Notes: a model not told the origin generated them from the sequence alone. Numbered from the stretch's first letter, positions 23,937 through 36,434 are shown. The stretch: DNA of 64,000 nucleotides from Sipunculus nudus (GCA_026874595.1 CM049313.1:37540659-37604658), one strand, 5' to 3'. Program-made: numbers and translations.

Positions 23937-24355
23937 TGTAGGATCGACTCGATTTCAGATTAATCCCCGGGTAAATTGAAGTTGGATTCATTCTACCCCT
24001 TACGATTTCAGATTGCCCCTCAAACTGTAATTTTCTACGGTATTAATATGGTCTTTGCATATTTTATATTTGTCTGTAATATGTCATGCTTTTGATTCAT
24101 TATCCATATAACTAGCAGTATAATTAACATTATGTGTCTATTTTTTCAAGTACTGATTGTAGCTTTACCATGACTTAAAGCAAACATATTTGTCATTTAG
24201 CTGGACTAAAATCAATACACGCTATCATCGGGATAATAAAATCGACTTACGACTACCGATGATAACCTGAAAGTTGGGTAGCTTGATGTCTATACACCGT
24301 TATGTCTGGAACAGCCCTAATCCTGCATGGTCAGCATTTGACAAACTATGATACT
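23937..24355. other. Non-coding stretch, nothing recognised
   Basis: AT-rich spacer between the minisatellite and the SINE. Confidence 0.5.
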
Positions 24356-24503
24356 CTACTAGGGGTTTGGACAGTTGAGTGGTAAAACGCTCGCCTTCTC
24401 CGCTGGCGACTAGGGTTCGATTCCCGGCGTGGTTATGAGAGTGGGTTGTAGTTGCCCGTCCAAGGTCGGTGGTTTTCTTGGGGTCCTCCGGTTTTCTCCA
24501 CCT

Positions 24504-25463
24504 TTAAGCCTGCGTCACATATCCAATGGCTTCCGGCCGAATTTGTGGATCGCCAGAAAGTCGCCGAATTCCAAGCCCGCCAGGAAGTCGAGCGGATTCA
24601 ACGCTTAAAATCTAACGTGTCATATATCGGACGGGGATCAGGCGGTGCCCATTAAATAATGGTGCTATAAAATCGCCCGGCTGCCGACAGTTAACAGAAG
24701 GAAGTCGGGCGAATGCCGTCCGGCATAATGGCAGGCGCCGTCCGAGTTGCGGTCGATGGTCATTTGGTCTGTCGATACCCGTCCTGCCTGACGTCGTCCG
24801 ACGTCCGCGCCTCGAGTATAGATATGGCATGTTAAAAAGTTTGTCACACAAAAACAATGCACAGCTCCTAAGTAATGGTGGCCAGCTAAGATGCCGCCAA
24901 AGAAGATCAAGGGAGCAAAGAAACCCGTTTTTAAGAAGAAGATGCCCCGTGGGCCTGAGTCCGCTTCATCGGAGCATGAACTGGAAGCTGAGTTGACATG
25001 ACGAGCCCGGCGGGGGGCCGAAGTAGCCGCCCGACGGCGGCCCGACACCTACGCGGAGCACGTTCGCAGCACGTTCGACTTTGTACAAGGGGGTCGTTCG
25101 AGTATCGTAGGGAGCCCATGCGGCGGCCGCGCAGCTCTCACGACCTTAGTCTGATTTTTAAAGGAAAAAATGGTATAAAATCGTCGGATCGCAGGCCGAA
25201 TATCGGTCGCATGTCGGCCGCTGCCCGAGCGATCTACGGGCGACCTGCATGTTTACGAGCTCTGCGACCTCAAAAATCGCCATTGGAAAATCGCTGATTT
25301 AAAAACAGGTTTCGGTGCCGTGCGATCGTCGGATGACCCCTAAAAATCGCAGCGGACTCCGCAGTAATCGAGCAAACAACGGCCGTTTACCTGCCGAAAA
25401 TGGCCTTTTCAGCTCGCAGAGGGGTCGGACGGGCTCCGTTTTGGATATGTGACGCAGGCTTTA
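24504..25463. mobile_element. 954-bp MITE, PIF/Harbinger-like, with perfect 20-bp terminal inverted repeats
   Basis: The element occupies 24507-25460. Its left end AGCCTGCGTCACATATCCAA is matched perfectly by the reverse complement of 25441-25460. It is flanked by a TTA on each side (24504-24506 and 25461-25463), consistent with a three-base TWA target duplication as made by PIF/Harbinger elements. The interior is CpG- and GC-rich (many TCGCCG/TCGGACG words), unlike its surroundings, and retains only a 36-codon open frame. It is therefore non-autonomous, probably a deletion derivative of a larger element. It sits inside a SINE whose empty counterpart is at 20780-21000. Confidence 0.88.
24891..25001 (+). 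CDS. 36-codon basic peptide frame inside the MITE
   Basis: The frame starts MPPKKIKGAKKP, has a lysine-rich N half (KKK at 15-17) and an acidic C half (SSEHELEAEL), and ends in TGA. The KKxK clusters resemble a nuclear localisation signal, as at the start of many DNA-binding or transposon proteins. It may be the leftover 5' end of a gene carried by the parent transposon. It is short enough to be chance, and no family is assigned. Confidence 0.3.
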   Translation: MPPKKIKGAKKPVFKKKMPRGPESASSEHELEAELT

Positions 25464-25550
25464 CAGACTACCGAGGGCCAACATTCGGGCCATGGAGAGT
25501 GCCTCGTATTAGTTATTATAGCTAGCTGTATATTTCATGTAAAATAAATA

Positions 25551-26168
25551 AAGCTTATACTATTTCGTCTTCTGCTCATTATACTAATTTGGTACTCTAA
25601 GTCTCTGATATTCCTTATTAGGATCATATCAGTGATCTTTCCTTGTCAATTAACCAGATATGAAGATGCACCTTATGGTACAATGGCTTGCTCTTATAAG
25701 GAGTCTCATTATCATTGCTACGGATATTGTGACGTTAAACTTTAGCACCACAGTGTAAGTATCTTATTTAGATATTATTTTGCATCATATTGGCAACAGG
25801 GAGTGCTTTTCACCTCTGTTGCTGTGTGTACTGACGCAAGAAGAAATACTGCTCAATTCCCCATGACATCGTGGTGAGAGTAACTGTAGGGACAAAGGTC
25901 CCATGTGGAGTTCGTATAGTATCATTAAAGTATAATTGGTGTATAATCCTATTGAAATTAAGAATTTATGCATTAGCTTGCGATTACAAAATATTAACTA
26001 AATAAATTGAGTTACCCACGAGTTATTATGAACATACTCTTTTCTCTCCCGGCATTTTCCACAAACAGATTAAATGGGACTCATAATCCTCTCCAAATAC
26101 ATACCTGGGCCTGCGTCTTAGTGTTGTCACAGCTTTTGCTAACATTTACCCACCTTCGTAGACGGGGA
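25551..26168. other. Non-coding stretch, nothing recognised
   Basis: No gene or repeat was identified. Confidence 0.5.
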
Positions 26169-26170
26169 TC

Positions 26171-26252
26171 CAGGGGGTCGGGTGGGGATGGGGGTGGGGG
26201 AAGGTTAGCCCTTTTGTGGGTGGAGACTCACCCCCTCCCCCCACCCTTTCCC
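26171..26252. other. Pair of opposed G-quadruplex-prone tracts
   Basis: Plus-strand runs of 5, 3, 4, 5 and 5 G separated by one or two bases occupy 26173-26200. After a ~30-bp spacer, runs of C at 26231-26252 give G runs on the minus strand. The two tracts are also partly complementary to each other (GGTCGGGwrGGG arms), so a hairpin is possible. This may be a GC-rich MITE remnant. Confidence 0.6.
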
Positions 26253-26766
26253 GACCGAAAAAAATAGCAGAATTGTGAATTAAACAAAAACAATCGGCCA
26301 AGAATACTCTAAAATACATTATTTACCATATTTGTCGACAAAATTAAGTATTTGTCCTAGTAAAGCTGACCCACGGCCTCAGCTTTGCAGCTGGCTCATC
26401 AAACATTGCCTGCCCGTCTGTATAGTATGACATTCATGTGCGGTTTATTTATTCTTACTGTTTCATTCTCTTTTGGAAAATTTAATTACTGGCTACCACT
26501 GAAAAACAGAAGTAACATTTTCCTGGCTTCATCAAATCCTATATTAAGCATTAAATCCTGTATATCGAGTTACAGTTATTTTCTCTTAATGTTTGCGCAA
26601 AAGTCGCCGCAGATAAAGCTTGCCAGTTTGATGTTGGAAAGCCGGGAGATGTAGCTTACCGCCTTTATCGATTACCAAAGTTTTCCCCCACCAGTGTATG
26701 GCCATGTTATATTATATACATACATTATATATAGTATATATTTCACATAAAATAATTATAAATATA

Positions 26767-26768
<2 letters not shown>
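26253..26768. other. Non-coding stretch, nothing recognised
   Basis: A plus-strand open frame at 26385-26654 has no family signature and is not called. Confidence 0.45.
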
Positions 26769-26804
<36 letters not shown>

Positions 26805-26806
26805 AG

Positions 26807-26873
<67 letters not shown>
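26769..26873. repeat. Compound (AT)n(AG)n microsatellite
   Basis: An AT tract to 26801 is followed by about 60 bp of AG dinucleotide. Confidence 0.97.
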
Positions 26874-26875
<2 letters not shown>

Positions 26876-29800
26876 CTTTGCCTAGACATGTTCTGCCTGG
26901 ACCAACGCCTGCCTTGGTGGCTATATAGATACTTGTAACACCTCTAACGCTTCACAAAGCGTCAATTGTAAACGAGATAAACTAGACATGAGCTTAATCG
27001 AGGTGACAGATGCTGACCTGACCTTTGTCTTGTTCCACAGATCCTTGTTAACCTTGAAACTTTTATTAACCCTTGCAGGATGCGGTTTTATTCAAACTTG
27101 TAACGTGGCGTGATTGAGCAGGATTCAACAGAATGTTCTCACTTAAAATGTATGAAACATACACCGGCCGTAGTTTTTTAACATAATTCCAAAGAAAAAT
27201 ACAGGCAGGTTAACTCGATATCCAGTACAGACTGCTTTTTACAATCCTGTATACACACCCCTAGTCCAACAAACATGTACAATATGAAACGACGACCCGC
27301 TCCAACTCGGGAAAATATTTGTTACTTGGTTTCCGGCATCACTTCATAAGAAACTTATTTCTCAAACACACAGAAAAGTTAATTAAAGCTGCTACGTTTT
27401 AATGTACATACATTTGACCAGGAATATTCCCCATTTTGGAATTTGGCAAATAAAGAATAACAAATTCAATGAAAATATATTGGTGCGCAGGCATTTAAAT
27501 TGTAAAATTTCGAAAAAGAGTGAAATAACCAGTGGAGTTCGGGTTGAAGCAAACCGACCTGTCACAAGTCTGATTTCTTACCCTGCATCACGAATGGCAT
27601 CTAAGAAGCAGAGCTTCCTGACGCTTTCTTGAATGGAAAGTAACGATAAGGCCAATATTTCACTGTAATAAAAATAACATTCCAGGGACGACGGATGAAA
27701 CAGTACACCGGGCTGTTTAGAATATATTAATGCCATAAAGCAGCTACCTTCAGAAGAAAAACAAGGTCCAACTGAAAGGCTGAGCTAGCATGCCAACTGT
27801 TTAGACCAAATGTAACATAAAAATACCTATGGAGTCTGGAATACGAGAATTTTCCCGGAGTTAAAGAATAAAATTCTGCAAAACTTTTGCTAGAGATAAA
27901 ACGTGACAGTCAAACTCGCTCTTGCCAGTTTACAAATAAAAACTTGAAGTCCGTGATCTGAATTACAATTGACATTTTTTTTTTCTAACCAAATGCGCAT
28001 AATAAAAAGTTTCGTCATGAATATATATCGATCTAAAAAAATTATGACACATGCCGTCTGTGCATCAAGTACATGATAACACTATCATTTGTTTTAGGTA
28101 TAGAGAAAGTTATCCCGCAGGATATTATAGTGTAAGTGTTTAAATGAATAAATGATGTAACGGAGTTACATGGGTACTGCATACGTTCTGCATATGGTCT
28201 GCATCGTATAGGTCACGTGGTCCTATTTATTTACATGACCTGGGGTCACCAAGCCCTGAACCTGAAGGAGAGTAGTGAATGGTCTGGTTTTTCTGGTTGG
28301 CTCTAGCCATCATGTGGTGGAGCATCAAAAACACACAACTATTTGATTTTTAAGTATGTTAAGCATAATCTCCAATAAAATTGACAGTATTGGTCATTTT
28401 TTTTTAAATCTGTGGCCAATCAAAGAGATGTTGTCCAAATGTTTGTTTGGGACTGCTTGGTGGGGTATATTGGGCTTCACTGCATTCGGGCCAGGATGGT
28501 TAAAAAAGGAGATACACAAGCCACCTTTTTCTTGGTCTAGTTTGACTGAAGAAAACAACAAATTCTCAGGTAAAAAAAGGTTTAATATCAGAATTTATTT
28601 TGAAAATTATTTAAAAGAGGCCCAAACCTCAGGTGTTTTATAGATGATATATAGGGAAAATAAATACAGCCACGTGTCCTTCAATTTCCGTCCGATGGCG
28701 CCTCCTGGTGGAGGGTATGGATAACAGATTGTAACGGGGATACCCTTTTTGATGAATTTTAAGAAGGTGAAGGTTAAGTGGGAAACCGACACGTGTGTTC
28801 GTGGTGACAACTACGACAATTACGAGGCGTAATTTGAAGATATTTATGTCTGTAGGGGGACCAAATAAGCACTATTTTGCAGCGTTATGTAAGTAACATA
28901 TTATGATAAATTATATTTGAAAATACGATACTCAAAATGTTGTTTATATTGTATTATTTGTTATGAAAGCATATGTAGGTCACGAATAACTGACCCGTTT
29001 CCATATTATGACCAGCCCATTCCTGTGAATTAGTATGAACAAGGTAAAAATTCCTGATGGGTTATATGAATACTTTAGAATAATTTAATATGCTGCCAAG
29101 ATATACTTAATGTCTTGAGGAAGTACCTTAATATAGAAATACAGTCTTACATTTTTAATTTCTTTCAGGCATATTCATTTTATCTGTACACACTGAATTT
29201 GTGACACATGTATGTTAATACTGTTTCATGTATAACAGTGGTCAATATGTTAGATTAACGTCACAGTAATTAACAATATTTGTTCATCGTATCTGTCATC
29301 AGTTTTATGCTACATCAATTCCAAGGGAAGTTTACTTATATATTTACAAAATATCTTTTAGAAAGTTTAATTTTTATTTATTTATTTTATTTTATTTAAA
29401 ATTTTATTTAAATATCTTTTAGAAAGTTTAATTTTTATTTATTTATTTTTTTTTGGTTCTCTTTCAGTGAACCTCTATTGGGTGGTTAAAACCGATATTG
29501 TGCAAATAAAGAAGTAAAACGTCAGAGCGTTCAATCTGCTTATACTAGTGTGTGTGTGGTCATCCCCTACAAATGACTTGTTTTCTGCATCTGAGTGAGA
29601 TGATAGTTTACCTCGCCTGTGGCAACCCGGGTTGCCTATATGTTTCTCAAAGTTACATGAAAAATTAAATTTCTCTATGTGCGTCATAGTTTGCGTAAGT
29701 CATATATAAGTTATCGTACATGGATGATGAAGCAAATAAAACATGAAGAATAAAGTAATCCTGGAGATAGAGAGGCACACACAAACAGCACACTGATTCC

Positions 29801-30039
29801 ATCGATATAAAAAATGTGATCACTCGCACACAAATCTCAAATACCACCAAAACCCAGCGAGAGTCCGACAAACATATAAAAGTAAAATTTTCTTTTTATA
29901 AACCCATTCGTTCGCAGTAATACCTCTACAGTGCGTGTTTTGTACCTGTCTGTCAGTTCTAAAACATTTGGAAAAACTTTGAAAATTTGGAAAAACAATT
30001 AATAAGCCTAGATTCAATGTTTCCATGGATCGAGAGATA
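26874..30039. other. Non-coding stretch with a small local duplication at 29349-29450
   Basis: No recognisable gene. The block TATCTTTTAGAAAGTTTAAT followed by a TTTA-rich run occurs at about 29351 and again at about 29413, a ~62-bp tandem duplication. Open frames of 60-95 codons (for example 28356-28643) show no family signature. Confidence 0.45.
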
Positions 30040-30200
30040 AACAATGGTTACACGGAAATAATACATTTTCATTTGATAATCACAGTGGAACCAACTTTAA
30101 GCCGTCAGAAAATAGAAAAAAATACTTGAAACATTCTATCCAAAATATGTAAAATGTTCTGCCAGAATAAGAACGTTCTTCCTTTTTGTTTCAGTTGTTG
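30040..30200. repeat. Dispersed repeat, copy 1
   Basis: Shares GAAACATTCTATCCAAAATA and the adjoining TGTAAAAT exactly, plus CCGTCAGAAAA and TTACACGG...TTTTCATTT in order, with 43105-43290 in the same orientation. Element type unknown. Confidence 0.65.
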
Positions 30201-32559
30201 ATTAAATCAATTCATGATATATCGTAAGTTATATTGGGCAGTCCTTTTACAAACCGGTTTTTCCGCAACTAAATTAGAAGGATCCTGTAAAATAGAACAC
30301 AATCTCATCTAATGGGCTCACTTATGATAAATACAGATGAAATAGCTTTACAAAGCTAAGTGGTTTTTTTGTATTAAAAGAATCAGATCCATGTGCTAAG
30401 TCTCTCATTGGAATTCCTCAGATAGGAGCAATTTCTCGGAGTGCACATAAAGCTATTCTTTGTTGGAAACGTAATTATTTGGGCAGCAGGCGCGGGGTTG
30501 AGGGCCAGCTAAATTACTCGCATACAACCAGTTGTTATAAGAAGAACTGACAGTACAGAAACGAAAAGAACTTATCATTAGAATTAATGGCGGATCCCCT
30601 TACTACATCCACTGCGCTAATGGGTGTATATGCCCTGAATTCCTTGCTCAGATATCTGTTAGTGTAATTTAGTTGAAGAGATACTGTCTAATGGACTCAG
30701 GTTCTGATTTTACAGGTCTTTCTTCACAACAGGGATTTTTTACTACTGTGTGGAACTCAAAGTGATTGAATTAAAACAGTTTGGACGAGCGGGCCAATCA
30801 TACGAAATATGGCAAGATGGTGATATACATATGGGACCAAGAAGATATTGAAAATTGAAATTACTAAATGAAACTACTTTATAGTTCGTAAATAATTATA
30901 AACTTTAAAAAAAAACAGAGTATACTGATATAACTCCGCGTGAACGTGTTTCCATTCTACTAATTTTACTGATTATGCTAAATATAAGGTTTAGGTTCTA
31001 CCGATCTGACTGACGTACTATCGGTCTGAAATAAAGACTGGATATTAAACGTTTATTTCCGTGTAGCTATAAACTTCAGAATCAGCTTTAAGTTAAACAA
31101 CTAGTGGATCTATTTCATGTGATTTACAGTTATTGTTTATCTGATGATTGCTGACAGGATTTTCTAATTTAAAAGTAATTTAAACCATAGCTGGTTTTTA
31201 AATATTGAAAAATATATCATCGAAACGGGTTTTTGTCAAAATATTATAAGTTATGAGAAGCCCAGTGTTAATGAAAATTTAAAAAACGACTTTATCCGTG
31301 TACATTTAAAAATAATATAACCAATAAAATCATAATTAGGAAAATTATTACCCCAATAAGAAAAATGTTTGTATAGTTCACCTATAATATCTAAGTAGAA
31401 TGGAAAGACATATTCTGTACCTAAATTGTAATGCTGGAATGCAATAATTTTTAGTGAAATACCAGCAATTAATAAAACATCTTTAAAACTAGAAAATAAT
31501 CATCAGTATTTATAAAAATAACTTTTAAAAGTTTCCAAATACTGTAATGCAGAACTAATTCTCAGCTTTTAGAATATGTACATGTCAAGATTCCAAGATG
31601 AGTCTTAACAATGCTCTCACGGGCAAGAAAAAAAATCCCTTTATTGCAGGCAAACATTTGGATGTGTAATATACACGCACTGTATACCAAACTGACATAC
31701 TTGTCACCGACTTAAAAGGAAAAGTATTGCTCAATTTCAATGCTAACGCATAATAAATAAATTCTACATAACCGAATGTGCTACATGGCCGAATGTACCA
31801 CGTGACCAAATGTGCTTCATGGCCGAATAGTATCTCGTGGCGCAGTGTTAAAAAGCAGACAAATCGTGTCGTCGCTTTGGTCCAAATCATACAATGTTGA
31901 GGAATGAATTATTATCCAGTGTCAAGCTTAATGACCGTTATGCTCCTGGAAATATTTGCATGGGTGAGACTGTATCATGGGTCCAGGTGTACTCAAAGAA
32001 TCATTACTATGGTATTTGTTTGGTCCCCTGTCAGACCTGCATGGGCTTGCATGCTAGTTAATGAAAAACACCTGAAAAACCTCAGTAACGAGCTATTCGG
32101 GAACGTCAGGAAGTTACGCGGTGAGCGAGTAATTGTTGCGCTTCCGACAGACAGGCATGTCTGAATGTTCAAATTCAAAATATGAACATGATAAAGTTTG
32201 CAGAGATGAGTTACTATATTGTGCATCGCTCTACTATATTTCCATAACAAATGTAGATGAAGATAGTCGATATTAATAAATTCGTAAAGAGCGTGAAGCC
32301 TTCAGAGCTATTACTGAAGCTTTTCGCCCGACACTGCAAAAACTATTGTGTACCATTTCAGGTTAAGATTCTTTAAACACTTGAAACAGTCAAATGCCTT
32401 TGCCCGTGTACATGTCATTTGTATAACATTAAATAAAATAATTAATCCCTTAACGTAACTAAAAATGATTGGCATCCAAAGGTCTTCAACTGAGGTCCCG
32501 CAATGTCCTATTCCTTCATACTGGAAATGAGACTAGTCTGGAATGTATCACCACAAATT
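30201..32559. other. Non-coding stretch, nothing recognised
   Basis: AT-rich DNA with no recognised domain, RNA or repeat. Open frames at 31585-31890 (minus) and 31904-32164 (plus) lack family signatures. Confidence 0.45.
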
Positions 32560-33128
32560 ACTTAAACGGGACCAGTCTTTAAACATACCACGGCAAAGTC
32601 TAAAATGATTACTGCACTGGGATAATGCATGCGAATGGGATTCCAAGATCGCTCACTATCAGCCATATTGTATTTTGGATAAGTCTGAAATTCAATAGCG
32701 TACATCCACTCATGGATGGCAATCTTCTGTAAAAATTTCACAACATTTGCTTGAACAATTCATGAAAGCGTGCCAGAGGAATTCAAAGATGATTGTCCGG
32801 CGGCCATATTAAATTATTAACATGTCTGAAATTCAATAGCGAACATCCTCTCAAAGACGGATCTGTACTTTAATAGGACTAGAGCCCTCACAGACACAAA
32901 TCATCCTCCTGAAACTGAGAAAGATTGAATTTAAAATTTCGGGGATATTTTGTGACAAAAGAATTCCACAAGCTATGCTATGGTGGCCATACTGCATTTT
33001 GCATGTGTCTGTATTTCGATAGGACAGGAGCCCTCATAGGCACCAATCATCCCTGTGAATTTGAGAAAGATTTCTCTAAGATACTGTGCGTTTAAGAAAG
33101 AGTCATTGACGGACGAACGGACGGACGA
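32560..33128. repeat. Degenerate tandem array (~140-180-bp units) ending in GACGGAC repeats
   Basis: The block GGCCATATTG...CTGAAATTCAATAGCG recurs near 32662, 32803 and 32985, and AGGAyAGGAGCCCTCA recurs near 32876 and 33020. The array ends in GACGGACGAACGGACGGACG at about 33109-33128. The array at 58490-59045 has a similar tail (GGACCGACGGACAAAGGGTGA), suggesting one family of tandem-core mobile elements in two places. Confidence 0.5.
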
Positions 33129-33149
33129 ACAAGGCGATCACCAAGTACA

Positions 33150-33965
33150 CTAGTGCCTGTGGTTACAACAGAGGTTACGAGAAACAACGCATTTGCGACC
33201 TCCAGTGTAATAATATTTTCAATACCGGAGGTTTCAACGTAATTGCAACCTCCAGGGTAATAATAATTACAAAATGGGTAGTTACAACGCATTTGCAACC
33301 TACAGTGTAATAATAATTACAAAATGGGAGGTTACAACGCATTTGCAACCTCCAGTGTAAAAATAATTACAAAATGGGAGGTTACAACGCATTTGTAACC
33401 CACAGTATAATAATAACTACAAAATCGGAGGTTACAACGCATTTGCAACCTCCAGTGTAATAATAATTACTAAATTGGAGGTTACAACGCATTTGCAACC
33501 TCCATTGTAATAATAATTACAATGGGGAGGTAACATCGCATTAGCAACCTCCAGCGTAATAATAATTACAATAGGAGGGTTACATCGCATTTGTAACCTC
33601 CAGTGTAATAATAATTCTAATAGGGGAGGTTACAACGCATTTGCAACCTTCAGTGTAATAATATTTACAATAGAGGAAGTCACAACGCATTTGCAACCCT
33701 AAGATTAATCATTTCAATAGGAGAGGTTCTCCAGTGTAATAATAAAAACATTGGGGGAGGTTACAACGCATTTCAACCTCCAGTGTAATAATAATGACAA
33801 TATGGGGGGGGGGGGCTAAACGCATTTGCAACCTCTAGTGTAATAATAATGACAATAGGGGAGGCTAAACGCATTTGCAACCTCCAGTGTAATAATAAAT
33901 ACAATAGGGGAGGTCAAATCGCATTTGCAGCTTACGAGGTAATAATGAAAACGATAGGGGACTTT
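33150..33965. repeat. 50-bp minisatellite, about 16 units, each with a hairpin-forming core
   Basis: The unit is GTGTAATAATAATTACAAAA followed by TGGGAGGTTACAACGCATTT and GCAACCTCCA (50 bp). Each unit contains GGAGGTT and its complement AACCTCC about 13 bases apart, so a 7-bp stem can form in single strands. Units near 33700-33800 are damaged, one having a G9 run. Confidence 0.94.
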
Positions 33966-34019
33966 CAGGAGGGTATATTACACGGACCTGTTTGACCAAA
34001 GGCTGGTTGCCCTTATTAT

Positions 34020-35550
34020 GGAAGGCCGTGACATTAATGTGTTCTGTATGACCGTGACATTAATGTGTTCTGTATGAACGTGATATTAATGTAATCTGTA
34101 TGAACGTGACATTAATGTGTTCTGTATGACCGTGACATTAATGTGTTCTGTATGACCGTGACATTAATCTGTTCTGTATGACCGTGACATTAATCTGTTC
34201 TGTATGACCGTGACATTTATCTGTTCTGTATGACCGTGACAATGTGTTCTGTATGACCGTGACATTAATGTGTTCTGTATGACCTTGACATTAATGTGTT
34301 CTGTATGACCTTGACATTAATCTATTCTGTATGACCGTGACATTAATGTGTTCTGTATGACCCTGACATTAATGTGTTCTGTATGACCGTGACATTAATC
34401 TATTCTGTATGACCGTGACATTTATGTGTTCTGTATGACCGTGACATTAATGTGTTCTGTATGACCGTGACATTAATGTGTTCTGTATGACCGTGACATT
34501 AATGTGTTCTGTATTACCGTGACATTGATCTATTCTGTATGACTGTAACATTAATGTGTTCTGTATGACCGTGACATTAATGTGTTCTGTATGACCGTGA
34601 TATTGATGTAATCTGTGTGACCGTGACATTAATGTAATCTGTATGACCGTGACATTAATGTGTTCTGTATGACCGTGACATTAATCTGTTCTGTATGACC
34701 GTGACATTAATCTGTTCTGTATGACCGTGACAATGTGTTCTGTATGACCGTGACATTAATGTGTTCTGTATGACCTTGACATTAATGTGTTCTGTATGAC
34801 CGTGATATTAATGTGTTCTTTACGACCTTGACATTAATCTGTTCTGTATGACCGTGACATTAATAGATTCTGTATGACCGTGACATTAATGTGTTCTTTA
34901 TGACCGTGACATAAATGCGTTCTGTATGACCGTGACATTAATCTAAACGTATGAATGTGACATTAATGTGTTCTGTATGACCTTGACATTAATCTGTTCT
35001 GTATGACCGTGACATTAATGTGTTATGTATGACCATGACATTAATGTGTTCTGTATGACCGTGACATTTATGTGTTCTGTATGACCGTGACAATAATGTG
35101 TTCTGTATGACCGTGAAATTAATGTGTTCTGTATGACCGTGACATTAATGTGTTCTTTATGACCGTGACATAAATGCGTTCTGTATGACCGTGACATTAA
35201 TCTAAACGTATGACTGTGACATTAATGTGTTCTGTATGACCTTGACATTAATCTTTTCTGTATGACCGTGACATTAATGTGTTATGTATGACCATGACAT
35301 TAATGTGTTCTGTATGACCGTGACATTTATGTGTTCTGTATGACCGTGACATTAATGTGTTCTGTATGACCGTGAAATTAATGTGTTCTGTATGACCGTG
35401 ACATTAATGTGTTCTGTATGACCGTGACATTAATGTGTTCTGTATGACCGTGACATTAATCTGTTCTGTATGACCGTGGCATTTATGTGTTCCGTATGAC
35501 CGTGGCATTAATGTGTTCGGTATGACCGTGACCATAATCTGTTCTGTTTG
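34020..35550. repeat. 26-bp minisatellite, about 58 units, with higher-order structure
   Basis: The unit is GTGTTCTGTATGACCGTGAC followed by ATTAAT (26 bp). Rare variants recur together (ACATAAATGCG and ATCTAAACGTATGA) at about 34891-34960 and 35150-35215, 259 bp apart, showing a ten-unit duplication. The histidine/arginine-rich open frames on the minus strand are repeat by-products. Confidence 0.96.
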
Positions 35551-36434
35551 ACAGATTGCAGGGATCTTGAAAATGTGGAATAGCTTAGTCTTTTCCTCTG
35601 TTTCAGTAAACTTGTCCCTCAACAGATTAGGACCTTGAAGTTAAAGAAACGATCGGTTTCCGCACGTTTTACCTCGGACCAGGTCCTGTTCTTTTGTCTC
35701 CCTCTCTCATTAGAACTAGACGCTGCCAGTGTTCAGGAATTCTCACTTAATTATTTGATTTGGCCATAAAAGCTGAGAGGTTTTACCAAGCCTTGATTGC
35801 GTTATCTTAGTCTAGCCTTCTATTTCACGCTCTTAAAGAATCCGACCGCTTCAAGTATCTTGTGAGCGACAGCTTTCTTTATGTTATACCCTCTAAGTAA
35901 TATTTAACCGATAAAACAGACCTGAACATGAAAGCATTGTATATTACATCTAATTCGTTTCGAAACAGAAGCTGATTACAGTTAATTTTTATTTGATACC
36001 AAACGTTGGCGCTTTGCCATGCTTGGATGGTCATAATTTAGCGTACAAAAAGGCGGGGTTACAATAAGGGTTATATCGAAGATATACAGGGGACAACTTG
36101 AACCTCCCTGTTCTGACACCTTTAATATGTAAACTAACACAAGGCCATGACTCTGGCTGGTATAGACCGAATATAATTACAAAGAACTATCGTGTAATTC
36201 AAAACACTTAATCTTAAAATAAAAATCTGACCGAGTAAATTTTTAGGAGTGGTATTATAATCGAAACGTATTCCAAAGGCAATCACCCCGGTCATCTCTT
36301 TCATGTGTTCAACACTATAAATATAAATATATCTTTTCATGGAAGCAGTCAGTCAAGGCAACAACAGAAATTTTAATTAACGACAAGCACATCACGAAAG
36401 AGTAACCAGAATCGTGATCAACAGTCTGTGGGCG
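35551..36434. other. Non-coding stretch, nothing recognised
   Basis: No supported gene or repeat. Confidence 0.5.

Larger units (their letters stand above)
24356..25550 (+). mobile_element. tRNA-derived SINE, copy 2, split by a MITE
   Basis: The left part (to 24506) has box A GAGTGGTAAAACGCTCGCC (24377-24395), box B GGTTCGATTCC (24414-24424) and the body word GTTGCCCGTCCAAGGTCGGT. The right part (from 25461) continues with CAGACTACCGAGGGCC and TGCCTCGTATTAGT, then an AT-rich tail ending near AAATAAATAAAGC. The uninterrupted copy at 20780-21000 joins these two halves directly, proving that 24507-25460 is an insertion. Confidence 0.85.

Noticed and set aside
28356-28643. 95-codon plus-strand open frame
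   Set aside because: Tryptophan- and lysine-containing but matching no recognised family; no supporting splice sites or neighbours.
22103-35550. Possible CRISPR arrays
   Set aside because: The repeats are head-to-tail with no unique spacers, units vary, and the genome is eukaryotic.
34447-35622. Minus-strand open frames rich in His/Thr/Arg repeats
   Set aside because: They are translations of the 26-bp minisatellite; 26 is not a multiple of three, so the 26-residue period arises automatically.
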